From NCBI RefSeq assembly GCF_008329715.1, contig NZ_VTSR01000032.1, positions 124,001-188,000 of the forward strand: 64,000 nt of DNA. The letters are read 5' to 3'. The notes beneath the pieces were generated by a model, which did no database searches, was not told the DNA's origin, and was given only the letters and a program-made list of their open reading frames with translations. This DNA comes from Gimesia chilikensis. Its GTDB lineage: Bacteria > Planctomycetota > Planctomycetia > Planctomycetales > Planctomycetaceae. The translations under genes were made by a program, and so were the position numbers. Positions within the stretch are counted from its first letter, which is position 1. The number at the start of each line of letters is the position of its first letter. Positions 9,675 to 18,455 of this stretch are shown piece by piece.

Positions 9675-12600
9675 CCACCGCGAACGGGACCATGATGAGC
9701 CTTACAAGGCAGCCGGACGAACGGCTTCCCGTCTGTCGGATCTGAGTGAGATTGTGGAAGTTCTGCTGGCGGCAGCTACCATGATCCGCGACTGTCACCT
9801 GGCAGGCCGCTTGTGTGGATCGATCGATGCTTCCCGGATCATACAGGTTGAAGCGAGGAGTGAATGGCGGGTAACCCCCGCGAAAGAGGAAACGTCCGAG
9901 CGAGTGAAGTTCCCCGCTGATGCCACCTGGTATGCTGTCGCAGAGCATGCTGAGTTACAGGTATTACCTCTGGATATTGAAGAGGCGCAACAGTGTGTGG
10001 ACCAGGCGGGGGTGGAGTTCCCCGTCCGGCTGATTGATAGTTTTGCACTGGGAGAACTCGCCTGTCGAATCGCTGGGGATTGCAGAGTTGCGGATTATCT
10101 GCAAAGCCCCCGGGTTCTGCAACGGATTCCGTCTGAACTCCACCCGTTGATCGATCTCGCGCTGGGTTTCGATGCCGATCAGCGTTGTGAGGAGATTGAT
10201 GATCTGCTGTTTCTGCTGAGAAATATTCAAAAGGCTCTGCAAACGGATACGCAACGCCTGGCTGATGCGAGCGGCCCGGGCAATGAGCCGAAAACCACCG
10301 TGGCGGATTCACCTGAATTGCACGCTCGACTGCCATTTGACCAGATTGGTCATTTTCAAATTGTCAGACGGCTCGGTAGTGGGGGAATGGGTGATGTCTA
10401 CGAGGGTTACGATCAGTCTCTGAAACGCACCGTGGCCGTCAAGGTGCTGCCGCCGGAACTGGGACGGCATGATTCGTTCGTGCAGCGATTCTATTCCGAA
10501 GCCGCCAGCGTGGCGAAAATCGTTCATCCCCATATCGTTCAGATCTTTTTCATTGGCGAAGATCTGGGGCAACATTATTTTGCGATGGAATACGTCGAGG
10601 GGGAATCTCTGGCAGAACAGCTTTCGTGCGGATGTCTGTCTGTCGCGGCGGCGTTGAATGTCATCGAACAGATTCTGCAGGGACTGGAAGCCGCGCACCG
10701 GGCGGGACTGGTTCATCGCGACGTCAAGCCGGGAAACATTCTCCGGGAGCGGGAAACGGACCGTTACCTGCTGGTGGATTTTGGTCTCGTCAAATCACTG
10801 AATGATGACAGCGGGCCGACGCTTTCCGGAACCGTCCTGGGAACAATGGATTACATTTCTCCCGAGCAGGGCAGTAGCCGGGGTGTGGATGCCCGTAGTG
10901 ATCTATATTCGCTGGGAGTCGTGCTTTATGAGTGTCTCAGCGGGAAGCTGCCTTTCACAGCAGACAGTCCGACAGGGATGATCTTTCAGCATGTGTATGA
11001 GAGGCCCGTGCCGCTGTCCGAAGTGGCGGGGCCGGTGCCTGCTGCTGTCACGGCGATTGTTTCAAAAATGATGGCTAAGGATCCGGCCCATCGCTATGCG
11101 GATGCCCGGGCCATACTGGATGACATCAGGGCCTTCCAGCAGGGAGAGCTGCTCCCTTCGCACGCCGATCAGATCGTCCAGAACGATGCCGATTATTTTT
11201 TCAGACCCGTCGCCAGAACTTCGCCTGCTACCGCAGCAACGGCAATTATTTCCGCGCCCGACTTCAGTGATTTTGACGATGAACTGGAAGTGCTGAATCG
11301 CGGACCAACGCATCTTGGCGAACGGCTTGTGCAACGTTTCTTCGACTGGTTTGAGGCGAAGTCTCCGCACTGGGCGGAGCAGTTGCAGAATACCCAGATG
11401 CAGATCGACCGGGCGATATTGAAGCTGGAGCGGCATCGCGATCACCTGTCGTCTCTGAACCGGGATGCTCAGCTACTGCTCAAGCAATTGCATCGGGACA
11501 TTAACGCAAAATCACAGATTAGTGCCGACACAGAAAGCGGAGAAGATTTCCTGCTGGAAGAACTGCGTACTGCCTGCGCGGAGCAGGAGGAACAGGCAGA
11601 AACGATACAACGGCAGTTGCATCAGGTGAATGCACGACTGGCACAGGTCCGAACGGAACGCGATGTGTTACTGGCGCGGTTGAACAGTGCGGATACCCGC
11701 AGGGGCGGGAGCCGTCCTCTCCGCAGACGGAGAGTTGCAGTACTGCTGACGCTGGTGGCAGGTTGCCTGCTGCTGATCTATCTCGTGAGAAATGCTGCTG
11801 TCAGCATTCCCGTCTCCGGGCGGTCGGAGTCTGCTGGCAAGGTTTCCCTGGCTTCGCAGACCGGCTCCCGGTTTCAGCGCTGGCCAGTCGGTTCCGGCCC
11901 GGAGATTATTATCCCACTGCAAGCCAGGGTGCGTGCGATGGATATTGCTGTTTCCCGGTACGTCGATCAATCCGCTTACACGATAGTCGCTGCACTCGAG
12001 AAAAATATATTGCTGAAATATTATTATCGTAAAGGTCTGCAGAATGTTACACAGGACAGATTTGAAGGTGTACCCGCCGGGATCACGGTGGTGACCCTTT
12101 CCCCGCAGGCAACTCTTACAGCTGTTGCTGCCGGCGATCACTCGATACGCGTGTTTGAAACGAACAAAAGTGGAAAGGAAGAATACCGCCGACTGGAAGG
12201 ACACGTGCAGCCGGTCCTCAATATGGCATTTTCAGGAGACGAATCGACGCTGGTTTCGCTGGGGGATGATCGAACCGTCCGTTTCTGGGACATCCGCTCC
12301 GGAACGGAGATCCGGCGTTTCGAAGTCGGTCGAAACAGTGCGCAGAAGCTGGCTGCTAATGGAAATCTGAGTCGACTTCTGATTGGAAATCAGATACCCA
12401 TCGGTGACCCACTGGTGCTGTGGAACTCGTTGGAGTCGCGACCGGAAAAGGTGTTTCCTACCGAAGCAACACCTGCCACGCTGGCGATTTCGACAGATGC
12501 ACGAATCGCGCTCGCCTTTGCGGCTGGTCGCATAGATGTGTGGAATGCACTGACTGCGGAAAAACTGCGTACTTTCGCTCCCGGGAGCCAGGCAGCAGCA

Positions 12601-13725
12601 TTTGCACCCGAAGTTAACCGTGCGGCAACGCTGGTCAACCGGAGTCTGAAACTCTGGGAGACCACGACAGGGAATCTGGTTGAGACGCAGGATTTACAGA
12701 TTACATCCAGCAAGCGAGCAAAACTCCTGCTGTCAGAAAATGGGACCTTGGGCGTGGTGGCGACTGATAATAAGACGCTGCATTTTTGCCTGCTGCCCGA
12801 GGTCCCTCTTCCTGATGATTTAGTGTATCAGTTTCACGCCAGGACACCGATTCATGCGCTGGATCTTGCACCCGATGGAATCTGGCTGGCGGGTGGCGGA
12901 AATGGAATGATCTATGTGTGGAACATGAATCACCCGCCAGCGAGTTTTGAACTGGATTCTCCAAATCAGATTTCGAGTCTGGCATTTTCTCCGAATGGAG
13001 AGTACCTCGCATACGGAACGGGACAGGAAGGTGCCAGAACCAATTATGTGGGGGTACGAAAAATGGACTACACCAATCGGATACAGCGATTCCTCAAAAA
13101 AACAACCGACTTGAAGAAACTGGAAGGCTTCGAAGGTCCGGTTTCATCCGTCGCCTGGGATCCGAACGGTAAACAGATTCTCGCGGGCAGTCTGAGCGGG
13201 CAGATCAAGAGCTGGGTTCCGGAACTGAACCAGGTCAAATCGTCGCTCCAGCTCAAAGTGCCCGTACTGCACTTGAGTCAGTTCAAGGAACGGGCCGGTT
13301 GGCTGATGCTCACGGGGGATCACGGGCTGGAACTCTGGAATTACGATCAGACATCGCCGAAAGATGTTCTGCAGACAGCTTATGAGGGGATCGCCTGTGC
13401 TGTCTCTGAGAAAGAACAGTTGTTCGCCATTGCCGATCGGAGAGGGTTGATTCATCTGATCTCTGAGGAAGATCAGGGTCAACGGGGAGTCCTGCAGGCT
13501 GATTCTGACCTGGTGACGGATCTCTGCTTTGTTCCCGCTTCACACCTGTTGGCGGCCGCATACCGAAGTGGTGCGGTTCGGTTGTGGGATACCCGTGAGC
13601 TCAGTGTGGTTAAAGAATATCGTTATGGTGTTTCACCTGCGACGTCGCTGTTAGCGAGTCATGATACCAGGCATCTGATTGCCGCGATGCAGGATGGAAA
13701 CGTCAATATCTGGAAGCTTCCCTGA
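9667..13725 (+). CDS. Membrane Ser/Thr protein kinase with C-terminal WD40 propeller
   Basis: A 1352-residue transmembrane kinase. Residues 220-490 form a complete PknB-type kinase: glycine loop RRLGSGGMGDVYEG, AVKVL lysine, HRDVKPGN (H350/D352), DFG and GTMDYISPEQ. A coiled coil (about 570-680, EEQAETIQRQLHQVNARLAQV) leads to one membrane helix near residue 690 (VAVLLTLVAGCLLLIYLV). The remaining 640 residues contain WD40-type repeats (RFWDIRSGTEIRRF, LWNSLE, VWNALTAEK, RLWDTREL). Residues 20-210 look like a degenerate kinase C-lobe in which CHLAGRLCGSIDASRII stands where a catalytic loop would be. The gene overlaps the upstream sigma factor by 8 bases, so a kinase that controls that sigma factor is the simplest reading. 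The ligand and topology of the propeller are unknown. Confidence 0.92.
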   Translation: MTDHRERDHDEPYKAAGRTASRLSDLSEIVEVLLAAATMIRDCHLAGRLCGSIDASRIIQVEARSEWRVTPAKEETSERVKFPADATWYAVAEHAELQVLPLDIEEAQQCVDQAGVEFPVRLIDSFALGELACRIAGDCRVADYLQSPRVLQRIPSELHPLIDLALGFDADQRCEEIDDLLFLLRNIQKALQTDTQRLADASGPGNEPKTTVADSPELHARLPFDQIGHFQIVRRLGSGGMGDVYEGYDQSLKRTVAVKVLPPELGRHDSFVQRFYSEAASVAKIVHPHIVQIFFIGEDLGQHYFAMEYVEGESLAEQLSCGCLSVAAALNVIEQILQGLEAAHRAGLVHRDVKPGNILRERETDRYLLVDFGLVKSLNDDSGPTLSGTVLGTMDYISPEQGSSRGVDARSDLYSLGVVLYECLSGKLPFTADSPTGMIFQHVYERPVPLSEVAGPVPAAVTAIVSKMMAKDPAHRYADARAILDDIRAFQQGELLPSHADQIVQNDADYFFRPVARTSPATAATAIISAPDFSDFDDELEVLNRGPTHLGERLVQRFFDWFEAKSPHWAEQLQNTQMQIDRAILKLERHRDHLSSLNRDAQLLLKQLHRDINAKSQISADTESGEDFLLEELRTACAEQEEQAETIQRQLHQVNARLAQVRTERDVLLARLNSADTRRGGSRPLRRRRVAVLLTLVAGCLLLIYLVRNAAVSIPVSGRSESAGKVSLASQTGSRFQRWPVGSGPEIIIPLQARVRAMDIAVSRYVDQSAYTIVAALEKNILLKYYYRKGLQNVTQDRFEGVPAGITVVTLSPQATLTAVAAGDHSIRVFETNKSGKEEYRRLEGHVQPVLNMAFSGDESTLVSLGDDRTVRFWDIRSGTEIRRFEVGRNSAQKLAANGNLSRLLIGNQIPIGDPLVLWNSLESRPEKVFPTEATPATLAISTDARIALAFAAGRIDVWNALTAEKLRTFAPGSQAAAFAPEVNRAATLVNRSLKLWETTTGNLVETQDLQITSSKRAKLLLSENGTLGVVATDNKTLHFCLLPEVPLPDDLVYQFHARTPIHALDLAPDGIWLAGGGNGMIYVWNMNHPPASFELDSPNQISSLAFSPNGEYLAYGTGQEGARTNYVGVRKMDYTNRIQRFLKKTTDLKKLEGFEGPVSSVAWDPNGKQILAGSLSGQIKSWVPELNQVKSSLQLKVPVLHLSQFKERAGWLMLTGDHGLELWNYDQTSPKDVLQTAYEGIACAVSEKEQLFAIADRRGLIHLISEEDQGQRGVLQADSDLVTDLCFVPASHLLAAAYRSGAVRLWDTRELSVVKEYRYGVSPATSLLASHDTRHLIAAMQDGNVNIWKLP

Positions 13726-13736
13726 ACCTGGGAGTG

Positions 13737-16700
13737 ATGATGATGAAACAAAAAACTGGTAGACAGAAAACGCGCAAATGGTGGATCATCGGCAGCGGAC
13801 TTTTGCTGTTACTGTCCGTGGGAGTCATTCGTGAGTATGGCCTGTTCTCTGCGGCAGCGGAGTATTTCACTGACGCCTCCTTCGAGAGCAAGCTGGACAG
13901 AATGAAATCTCAGCCGATAACGCCCGTAGAAATTGACGAAGATGAGGAGCGCGTGCGGCAGTTGATGGAGGAGCGAACCGATTATCGCGGTCGACTTCTG
14001 TTTCCACCCACCACGGTTGCCGAAATGAAATACGATCCGGAACTGGTGGCGGGGATTCCCTGGGAGAAGAACTACGAGCCCGTGCCGCTGAACGAGGTCG
14101 AAGTTACCTATACCGAGAACCAGTTTCAGCAGGAGCGTGCGGACTGGTATCAGAACCTGTTTTTAACAGAGTATGAGGAGCACGGGGAAAAAGATCCGCG
14201 GTGGGATGAGCCGGCGCGGGAATTTCTGAAAGAGGCAGCCCGTTGGGTCTCGATTGCGCGGTTTCGAAAGCACCGCTCACCGAAGTTTTATCCAGACCAG
14301 TCTGATGGGCAACTGGCAGAACGGGGCAGAGCGGTCATTGAACTGGGGTGTCGGGATCCTCTGGTTATCAGCCTGGTCATTGAAGCACATGCCGATCAGA
14401 AAATGTATGGGGGGATGACCGCGCTGACTCAACAACTGAATAAACTGTATACCCCTGACCGTTACTCGGAAATCGTGAGTTTTCAGATTCTGAAGTCTCT
14501 GGTGCTTGTGGGGAAGGGAACCGATAAACGGGAGGCTATGTCGCGCCACTTTCTCAAAGCCATCAAGGACAAGCAGCTGTCTGGTCTCGAAAGACGGATT
14601 TATCTGGAAGAGATGGCTATCATCACGGCTCCTGCGCATCAACCGATTCTGGGGCCGTTCATGCTTGCACTGGAAAGTCAGGAAAACGCTGACCCCTGGC
14701 TCAAAAGCATGATCCTGGGATCGTTTTACAATCAACTGGGCACGAACGGGAGTACGCTCAGGGAGTACTGGCCTCCCTATACCAAATTCATTCAGACCGA
14801 CTGGGCAAAAGTGAAATCCGTGTTCATGGGGCATCTGCGTAAATCGTACCGGTTATATCTGCAGGCTTATCAGATGGCACCCGAACTTCCGGAGGCCCCT
14901 TTAAAACTTTATCCCATGTCGTACCGGCAGAATCCGCAGATGTTGTACGCAAACATCCTGCTTGATGATGAGGGCGAATTTGAGCGGCTCTCACCGGCGA
15001 GTCCGAGATACTGGTTTGATCGTGCCGTCGCAGCCCAGTTCGATTATCGACCCATGTATCGGCTGTACCGTGGTTCGCTGATTCCTCCTCCCACGATCTA
15101 CGAGAACTGGAAACGTTATCAGCCAGTGCTCCAGTTTGGAATGGAATGCCTCAATTCCGAACGTTTCGATACTCAGGTGCCTTTCGGTTTTCAGGATGCG
15201 TTGCAGGCCATAATTGCCGGTCATGAATTTATGCGGGGGCCTGGTGGAGCCCGCAGTCGTGAAGTCTATGGATTTGATGATGTACTACCGCAGATGCAGA
15301 GGATGGTCAAAGGATATGCATCCCATTTGAGTGTAGGACAGAAGGACCATTACGAAACATTGCTGGCTGGAATGAACTGGATTCAGGGGCACGAGGAGAT
15401 CGCCCAAAAGCAGTTTGCGGCTTTGGGAAAGCGTATGAAGCTGGAGGCGCTGCAGGAAGTCTCCCTGAATGTAATGGAACTGAAACGCAGTCAATCTCCC
15501 AAACAGGACAACGATCTGCTGACTGTGGACATGGAAAAGCTCCGCGGGATTGGTTATCTCAGCGATCGATCACAGTTGATGATTTCGCTGGACGGCGGTC
15601 GGGTTCAGACCTGGGATCTGGAAACTCGTCAGAAGTTGAAGGAATATACCCTGTTTCCCGACGTCGCCCCGGAGGCAACACTCGCGAAGAGTATTTCAGA
15701 TAATGTGAAATTTATCAGCTGTTATCAGCAGCCTGAAATCAAAATCTTTGAAACCGTATCATTTACCGAAGTTGCCAGTCTGAAGCTGCCCGCCGACAAG
15801 CCCGTGAAAGCACATCGTGTTTCGAATACCGGCAAGTACATCGCAGTGGCACTGGCAGATCAGGTGGAACTCTGGGAAGTCGCTACGCAGAGCAGGATTG
15901 CTGAAATCAATATTCGAGCTAAAGAAACGATGGTTGATAAATACGACTGGCGGGATTTTCTACAGCTTGTCAGGGAAGTTCATTTTACCGCGGATGATAG
16001 TAAGTTGGCCTTTGTGCGAGGGGGCATCTATAAGAAATTCAATCCGGGGTTCTGGTCGCCCGGAGCACTGCCGCATGTGGTGGATGTTCTGTATGTCTGG
16101 GATTTGCAGCAGAAAAAGCTGATTTATACGGGGCAACCATACTTGCCTAACATCAATTCGATCGGATTTACCGAAAACGGATTGGAACTGCTGGTTTCCG
16201 GAACGAAATGGAGCCTGGCAAAGCGGAGTCCGGATTCCGTTCCGGAAACGGTCGAAACTCACACGATCGGGTTGCTGAGTCTCAAGGAAGGAAAGATCGT
16301 CCGAGAATACGCCGGTCGTAACAAGCCTCTCTGGGTTCCGAAAGCGTTCGGCAAGGATCGTGCGCAGCTGATTGCGATGGCAGGCAATGAACTACTGGTC
16401 TGGGACTGGGAGAGTGGCCGGGAGCTGACCAGTCTCCAGCAGCATCCCGATGATGTGCGGTATCTTTTGACCTCAACGGAACAGGATCGGATGGTGACGG
16501 TCGACAAGGAGGGAGTCGTTAAGCTTTTTGACGGTCAACTGGTTCCCCAGGTGCGACAGGTGTTGACCGGCCCGGACCTGTATCCCCATCAGCAACCCCA
16601 CACGATTCAGTTGCATGCGGAAACCGGTCGGATGGGGGTCTGCAACGGACGCACCGGGGCGCTGATCTGGGATTTTTCCGATCCGAAAACGGTTACAGGA

Positions 16701-17615
16701 AGGCTGTATCGTTCGCCGGGTCCGATCGGGACCAGGGCCCTTGGTTTCAGTTCCGACCTGAAGTATCTGGCGACCACCGCGACCACCATGCCCGGGGAGC
16801 TCATGCAGGAGCTGGGTGAACCGACGCCCGTATCCATCTGGGACACGGCATCTGGGGAAGTCGTTCGGATTCTGGAAGGAGAGACCGATTTCGTCGAGTC
16901 AGGCGTTTTTGATCCGTCGGGGCGATATTTTGTGAGTGGCTTGAAGAATGGAAACATCCTGATCTGGAATCTGGAAACGGAATCCAGTCAGCCGGTTCAG
17001 GTTCTCAAAGACCATGTCGCCAGCGTTACCAAACTGAAATTCTCGCTAGACGGCAAGATCCTGCTCTCCGGTGGGTGTGGCGGAGAGTCGTTTGGTAAGA
17101 AAGTGAAGCCCGCAGTCAAGGTCTGGACGCGAGCGGAATCTGCAGGCGAGTTTCAAGTGCAGCAGACAATGGAACTGGATCGTCATGTGCCTCCCACTTT
17201 TGGGATTCAGGACCTCGATTTTTCTTCGGATGGAAAGTGGATCCTGGCTTCCTGTAATCATCGTGCTTCGCTGTTTTCAAGGGAGGGGGAGTTGCGTTGT
17301 ACGGTAGAAGGGGGGGCGTTACAGTTTTTACCGGACGGGAATCAGTTCCTGACTGGAGAGGGAGGGGCAAAGAAAGCGATTCACCTGTGGGATCTTGACG
17401 GCGCAAAGGTGCGGACCTATGCATACCATCCGCAGACCTTTATTACGGCGCTGGCACTCTCTCCGAAAGAGGATGTGATATTGTCGTCCTCATATGGTGA
17501 TGGCATCAAAGGATGGTTTGTCGGGTCGGGGGAGCAGGTGTTGTTTCTGTCCGATATTTTATCCGGCAGTAATCTCCAGAACGAAAAATCTGCCACGGAG
17601 CTACAAAAAGAGTAA
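13737..17615 (+). CDS. Membrane-anchored WD40-repeat protein
   Basis: About 1290 residues. An N-terminal basic stretch and a single helix (WWIIGSGLLLLLSVGVI) anchor the protein, followed by about 550 mostly helical residues without a recognised family. The C-terminal half contains WD40-like blades recognisable by VQTWDLETRQKL, VELWEVATQS, VSIWDTASGEVVRIL, ILIWNLE and IHLWDLDGAKV. It begins 11 bases after the kinase-WD40 gene and is presumably in the same operon, making a sigma factor, kinase and propeller-protein unit. The start lies in a run of ATG codons (13737, 13740, 13743), with GGGAG just upstream. It may be a scaffold or binding partner of the kinase; that is inference from position and shared propeller type. 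Confidence 0.88.
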   Translation: MMMKQKTGRQKTRKWWIIGSGLLLLLSVGVIREYGLFSAAAEYFTDASFESKLDRMKSQPITPVEIDEDEERVRQLMEERTDYRGRLLFPPTTVAEMKYDPELVAGIPWEKNYEPVPLNEVEVTYTENQFQQERADWYQNLFLTEYEEHGEKDPRWDEPAREFLKEAARWVSIARFRKHRSPKFYPDQSDGQLAERGRAVIELGCRDPLVISLVIEAHADQKMYGGMTALTQQLNKLYTPDRYSEIVSFQILKSLVLVGKGTDKREAMSRHFLKAIKDKQLSGLERRIYLEEMAIITAPAHQPILGPFMLALESQENADPWLKSMILGSFYNQLGTNGSTLREYWPPYTKFIQTDWAKVKSVFMGHLRKSYRLYLQAYQMAPELPEAPLKLYPMSYRQNPQMLYANILLDDEGEFERLSPASPRYWFDRAVAAQFDYRPMYRLYRGSLIPPPTIYENWKRYQPVLQFGMECLNSERFDTQVPFGFQDALQAIIAGHEFMRGPGGARSREVYGFDDVLPQMQRMVKGYASHLSVGQKDHYETLLAGMNWIQGHEEIAQKQFAALGKRMKLEALQEVSLNVMELKRSQSPKQDNDLLTVDMEKLRGIGYLSDRSQLMISLDGGRVQTWDLETRQKLKEYTLFPDVAPEATLAKSISDNVKFISCYQQPEIKIFETVSFTEVASLKLPADKPVKAHRVSNTGKYIAVALADQVELWEVATQSRIAEINIRAKETMVDKYDWRDFLQLVREVHFTADDSKLAFVRGGIYKKFNPGFWSPGALPHVVDVLYVWDLQQKKLIYTGQPYLPNINSIGFTENGLELLVSGTKWSLAKRSPDSVPETVETHTIGLLSLKEGKIVREYAGRNKPLWVPKAFGKDRAQLIAMAGNELLVWDWESGRELTSLQQHPDDVRYLLTSTEQDRMVTVDKEGVVKLFDGQLVPQVRQVLTGPDLYPHQQPHTIQLHAETGRMGVCNGRTGALIWDFSDPKTVTGRLYRSPGPIGTRALGFSSDLKYLATTATTMPGELMQELGEPTPVSIWDTASGEVVRILEGETDFVESGVFDPSGRYFVSGLKNGNILIWNLETESSQPVQVLKDHVASVTKLKFSLDGKILLSGGCGGESFGKKVKPAVKVWTRAESAGEFQVQQTMELDRHVPPTFGIQDLDFSSDGKWILASCNHRASLFSREGELRCTVEGGALQFLPDGNQFLTGEGGAKKAIHLWDLDGAKVRTYAYHPQTFITALALSPKEDVILSSSYGDGIKGWFVGSGEQVLFLSDILSGSNLQNEKSATELQKE

Positions 17616-17679
17616 AGACTCTTTCTGCGAAACCAATCCTCGCATGGCGGGGTCTCACCGCCAATAATCGCACCACAAT

Positions 17680-17721
17680 GGCGTGCTACCTCTGGTTTAA
17701 TTGAGGTGGCACGCCTTTTTT
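17680..17721 (+). terminator. Intrinsic terminator after WD40 operon
   Basis: Stem GGCGTGCTACCTC / GAGGTGGCACGCC with a 10-base loop, followed by T6. It closes the pspA to WD40 transcription unit and separates it from the lanthipeptide operon. Confidence 0.88.
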
Positions 17722-18236
17722 CTGCAAAAACAGCATTTCTGCCTCTCACTCTATCACTGTCTGCTGATTTATTTCGGATCTTCCCAAATTCTCTGCACAG
17801 ACGCAGTCAAAATAGCGCCATGTAGTATGAGTGCAGCTTGAAATTGTAATTATCGGAATCCTGTCAGCGAGAATGAGTCATCTGGTTGAGTTCGATTTAA
17901 TTCTCAGCAGGCAGAATCGGTTTCCTCAGCTGTCGCAGGCAGCCAGGCTCATTCATTGAGATCAATTTCTGTGTCTTTTTCTGCGTTTTTTTTCAGACTG
18001 CGTCGGGATCTTCGTCTGGATCTTGATTAAGTGAATGAAAGGCAACGCTTCACAGCAGGCATGAGGTCGCCAGAACAACGCCTTAACTGTCAGTCGCCAG
18101 CCGCATTGATCCAGAAAGGAGGATGAGTTCAGCATTTCGTACGAGCTTACTGCTGATTCTGCGAGGGAATCAGCGGGTACTATCCAGTGGTGTATTGGTT
18201 ATATCACATGCAAACAACTATCAGTAAAAAGGAACT
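17722..18236. other. Leader/promoter region of the lanthipeptide operon
   Basis: About 500 bases without a convincing gene. A short frame at 18123-18227 (34 codons) has its AAAGGAGG directly abutting the ATG, which is too close to work, so it is not called. It contains the hairpin at 18152-18174. No promoter boxes were recognised with confidence. Confidence 0.5.
18152..18174 (+). promoter_or_regulatory. Hairpin in the leader of the lanthipeptide operon
   Basis: Perfect 8-base inverted repeat GCTGATTC / GAATCAGC with a 7-base loop, about 65 bases before the precursor start. It has no T-tract, so it is not a terminator. It could be a protein-binding operator or an mRNA structure. Confidence 0.4.
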
Positions 18237-18239
18237 ATG

Positions 18240-18455
18240 ATGACTAGTACTACATTAATGCGTGACAAAATTGATGGACTGCGCCTGCAGTTCAATTCGG
18301 GTGAGCTGAATTCATCCGACCTTGAGGTTCAACTGGAATCGATGTGTGCAATCAGTGATCTGGATGCAACCGGCACTCATGCCGATAAAGATCACCTGGT
18401 TTCAGACATTCATATGTGCCCCTGGCATACATGCCAGGCAACACGACACGGGTAA
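18240..18455 (+). CDS. Candidate lanthipeptide precursor peptide
   Basis: A 71-residue peptide with AAGGA 6 bases before ATG 18240 (another ATG is at 18237). The first two thirds form an acidic, probably helical leader (MRDKIDGLRLQFNSGELNSS, then LEVQLESM). The C-terminal part is short and carries Ser55, Cys60, Thr64, Cys65 and Thr68 in the segment SDIHMCPWHTCQATRHG, residues suited to dehydration and thioether formation. It ends with TAATG, sharing its last base with the likely start of the lanthionine synthetase. No similarity to a named lanthipeptide was recognised; the call rests on size, composition and the coupled synthetase. An alternative is a small regulatory protein, but the position makes a substrate more likely. 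Confidence 0.7.
   Translation: MTSTTLMRDKIDGLRLQFNSGELNSSDLEVQLESMCAISDLDATGTHADKDHLVSDIHMCPWHTCQATRHG

Noticed and set aside
18123-18227. 34-codon frame with AAAGGAGG directly before ATG, upstream of the lanthipeptide precursor
   Set aside because: The Shine-Dalgarno-like sequence abuts the ATG with no spacing, the product has no Cys, and the regulatory hairpin lies inside it.
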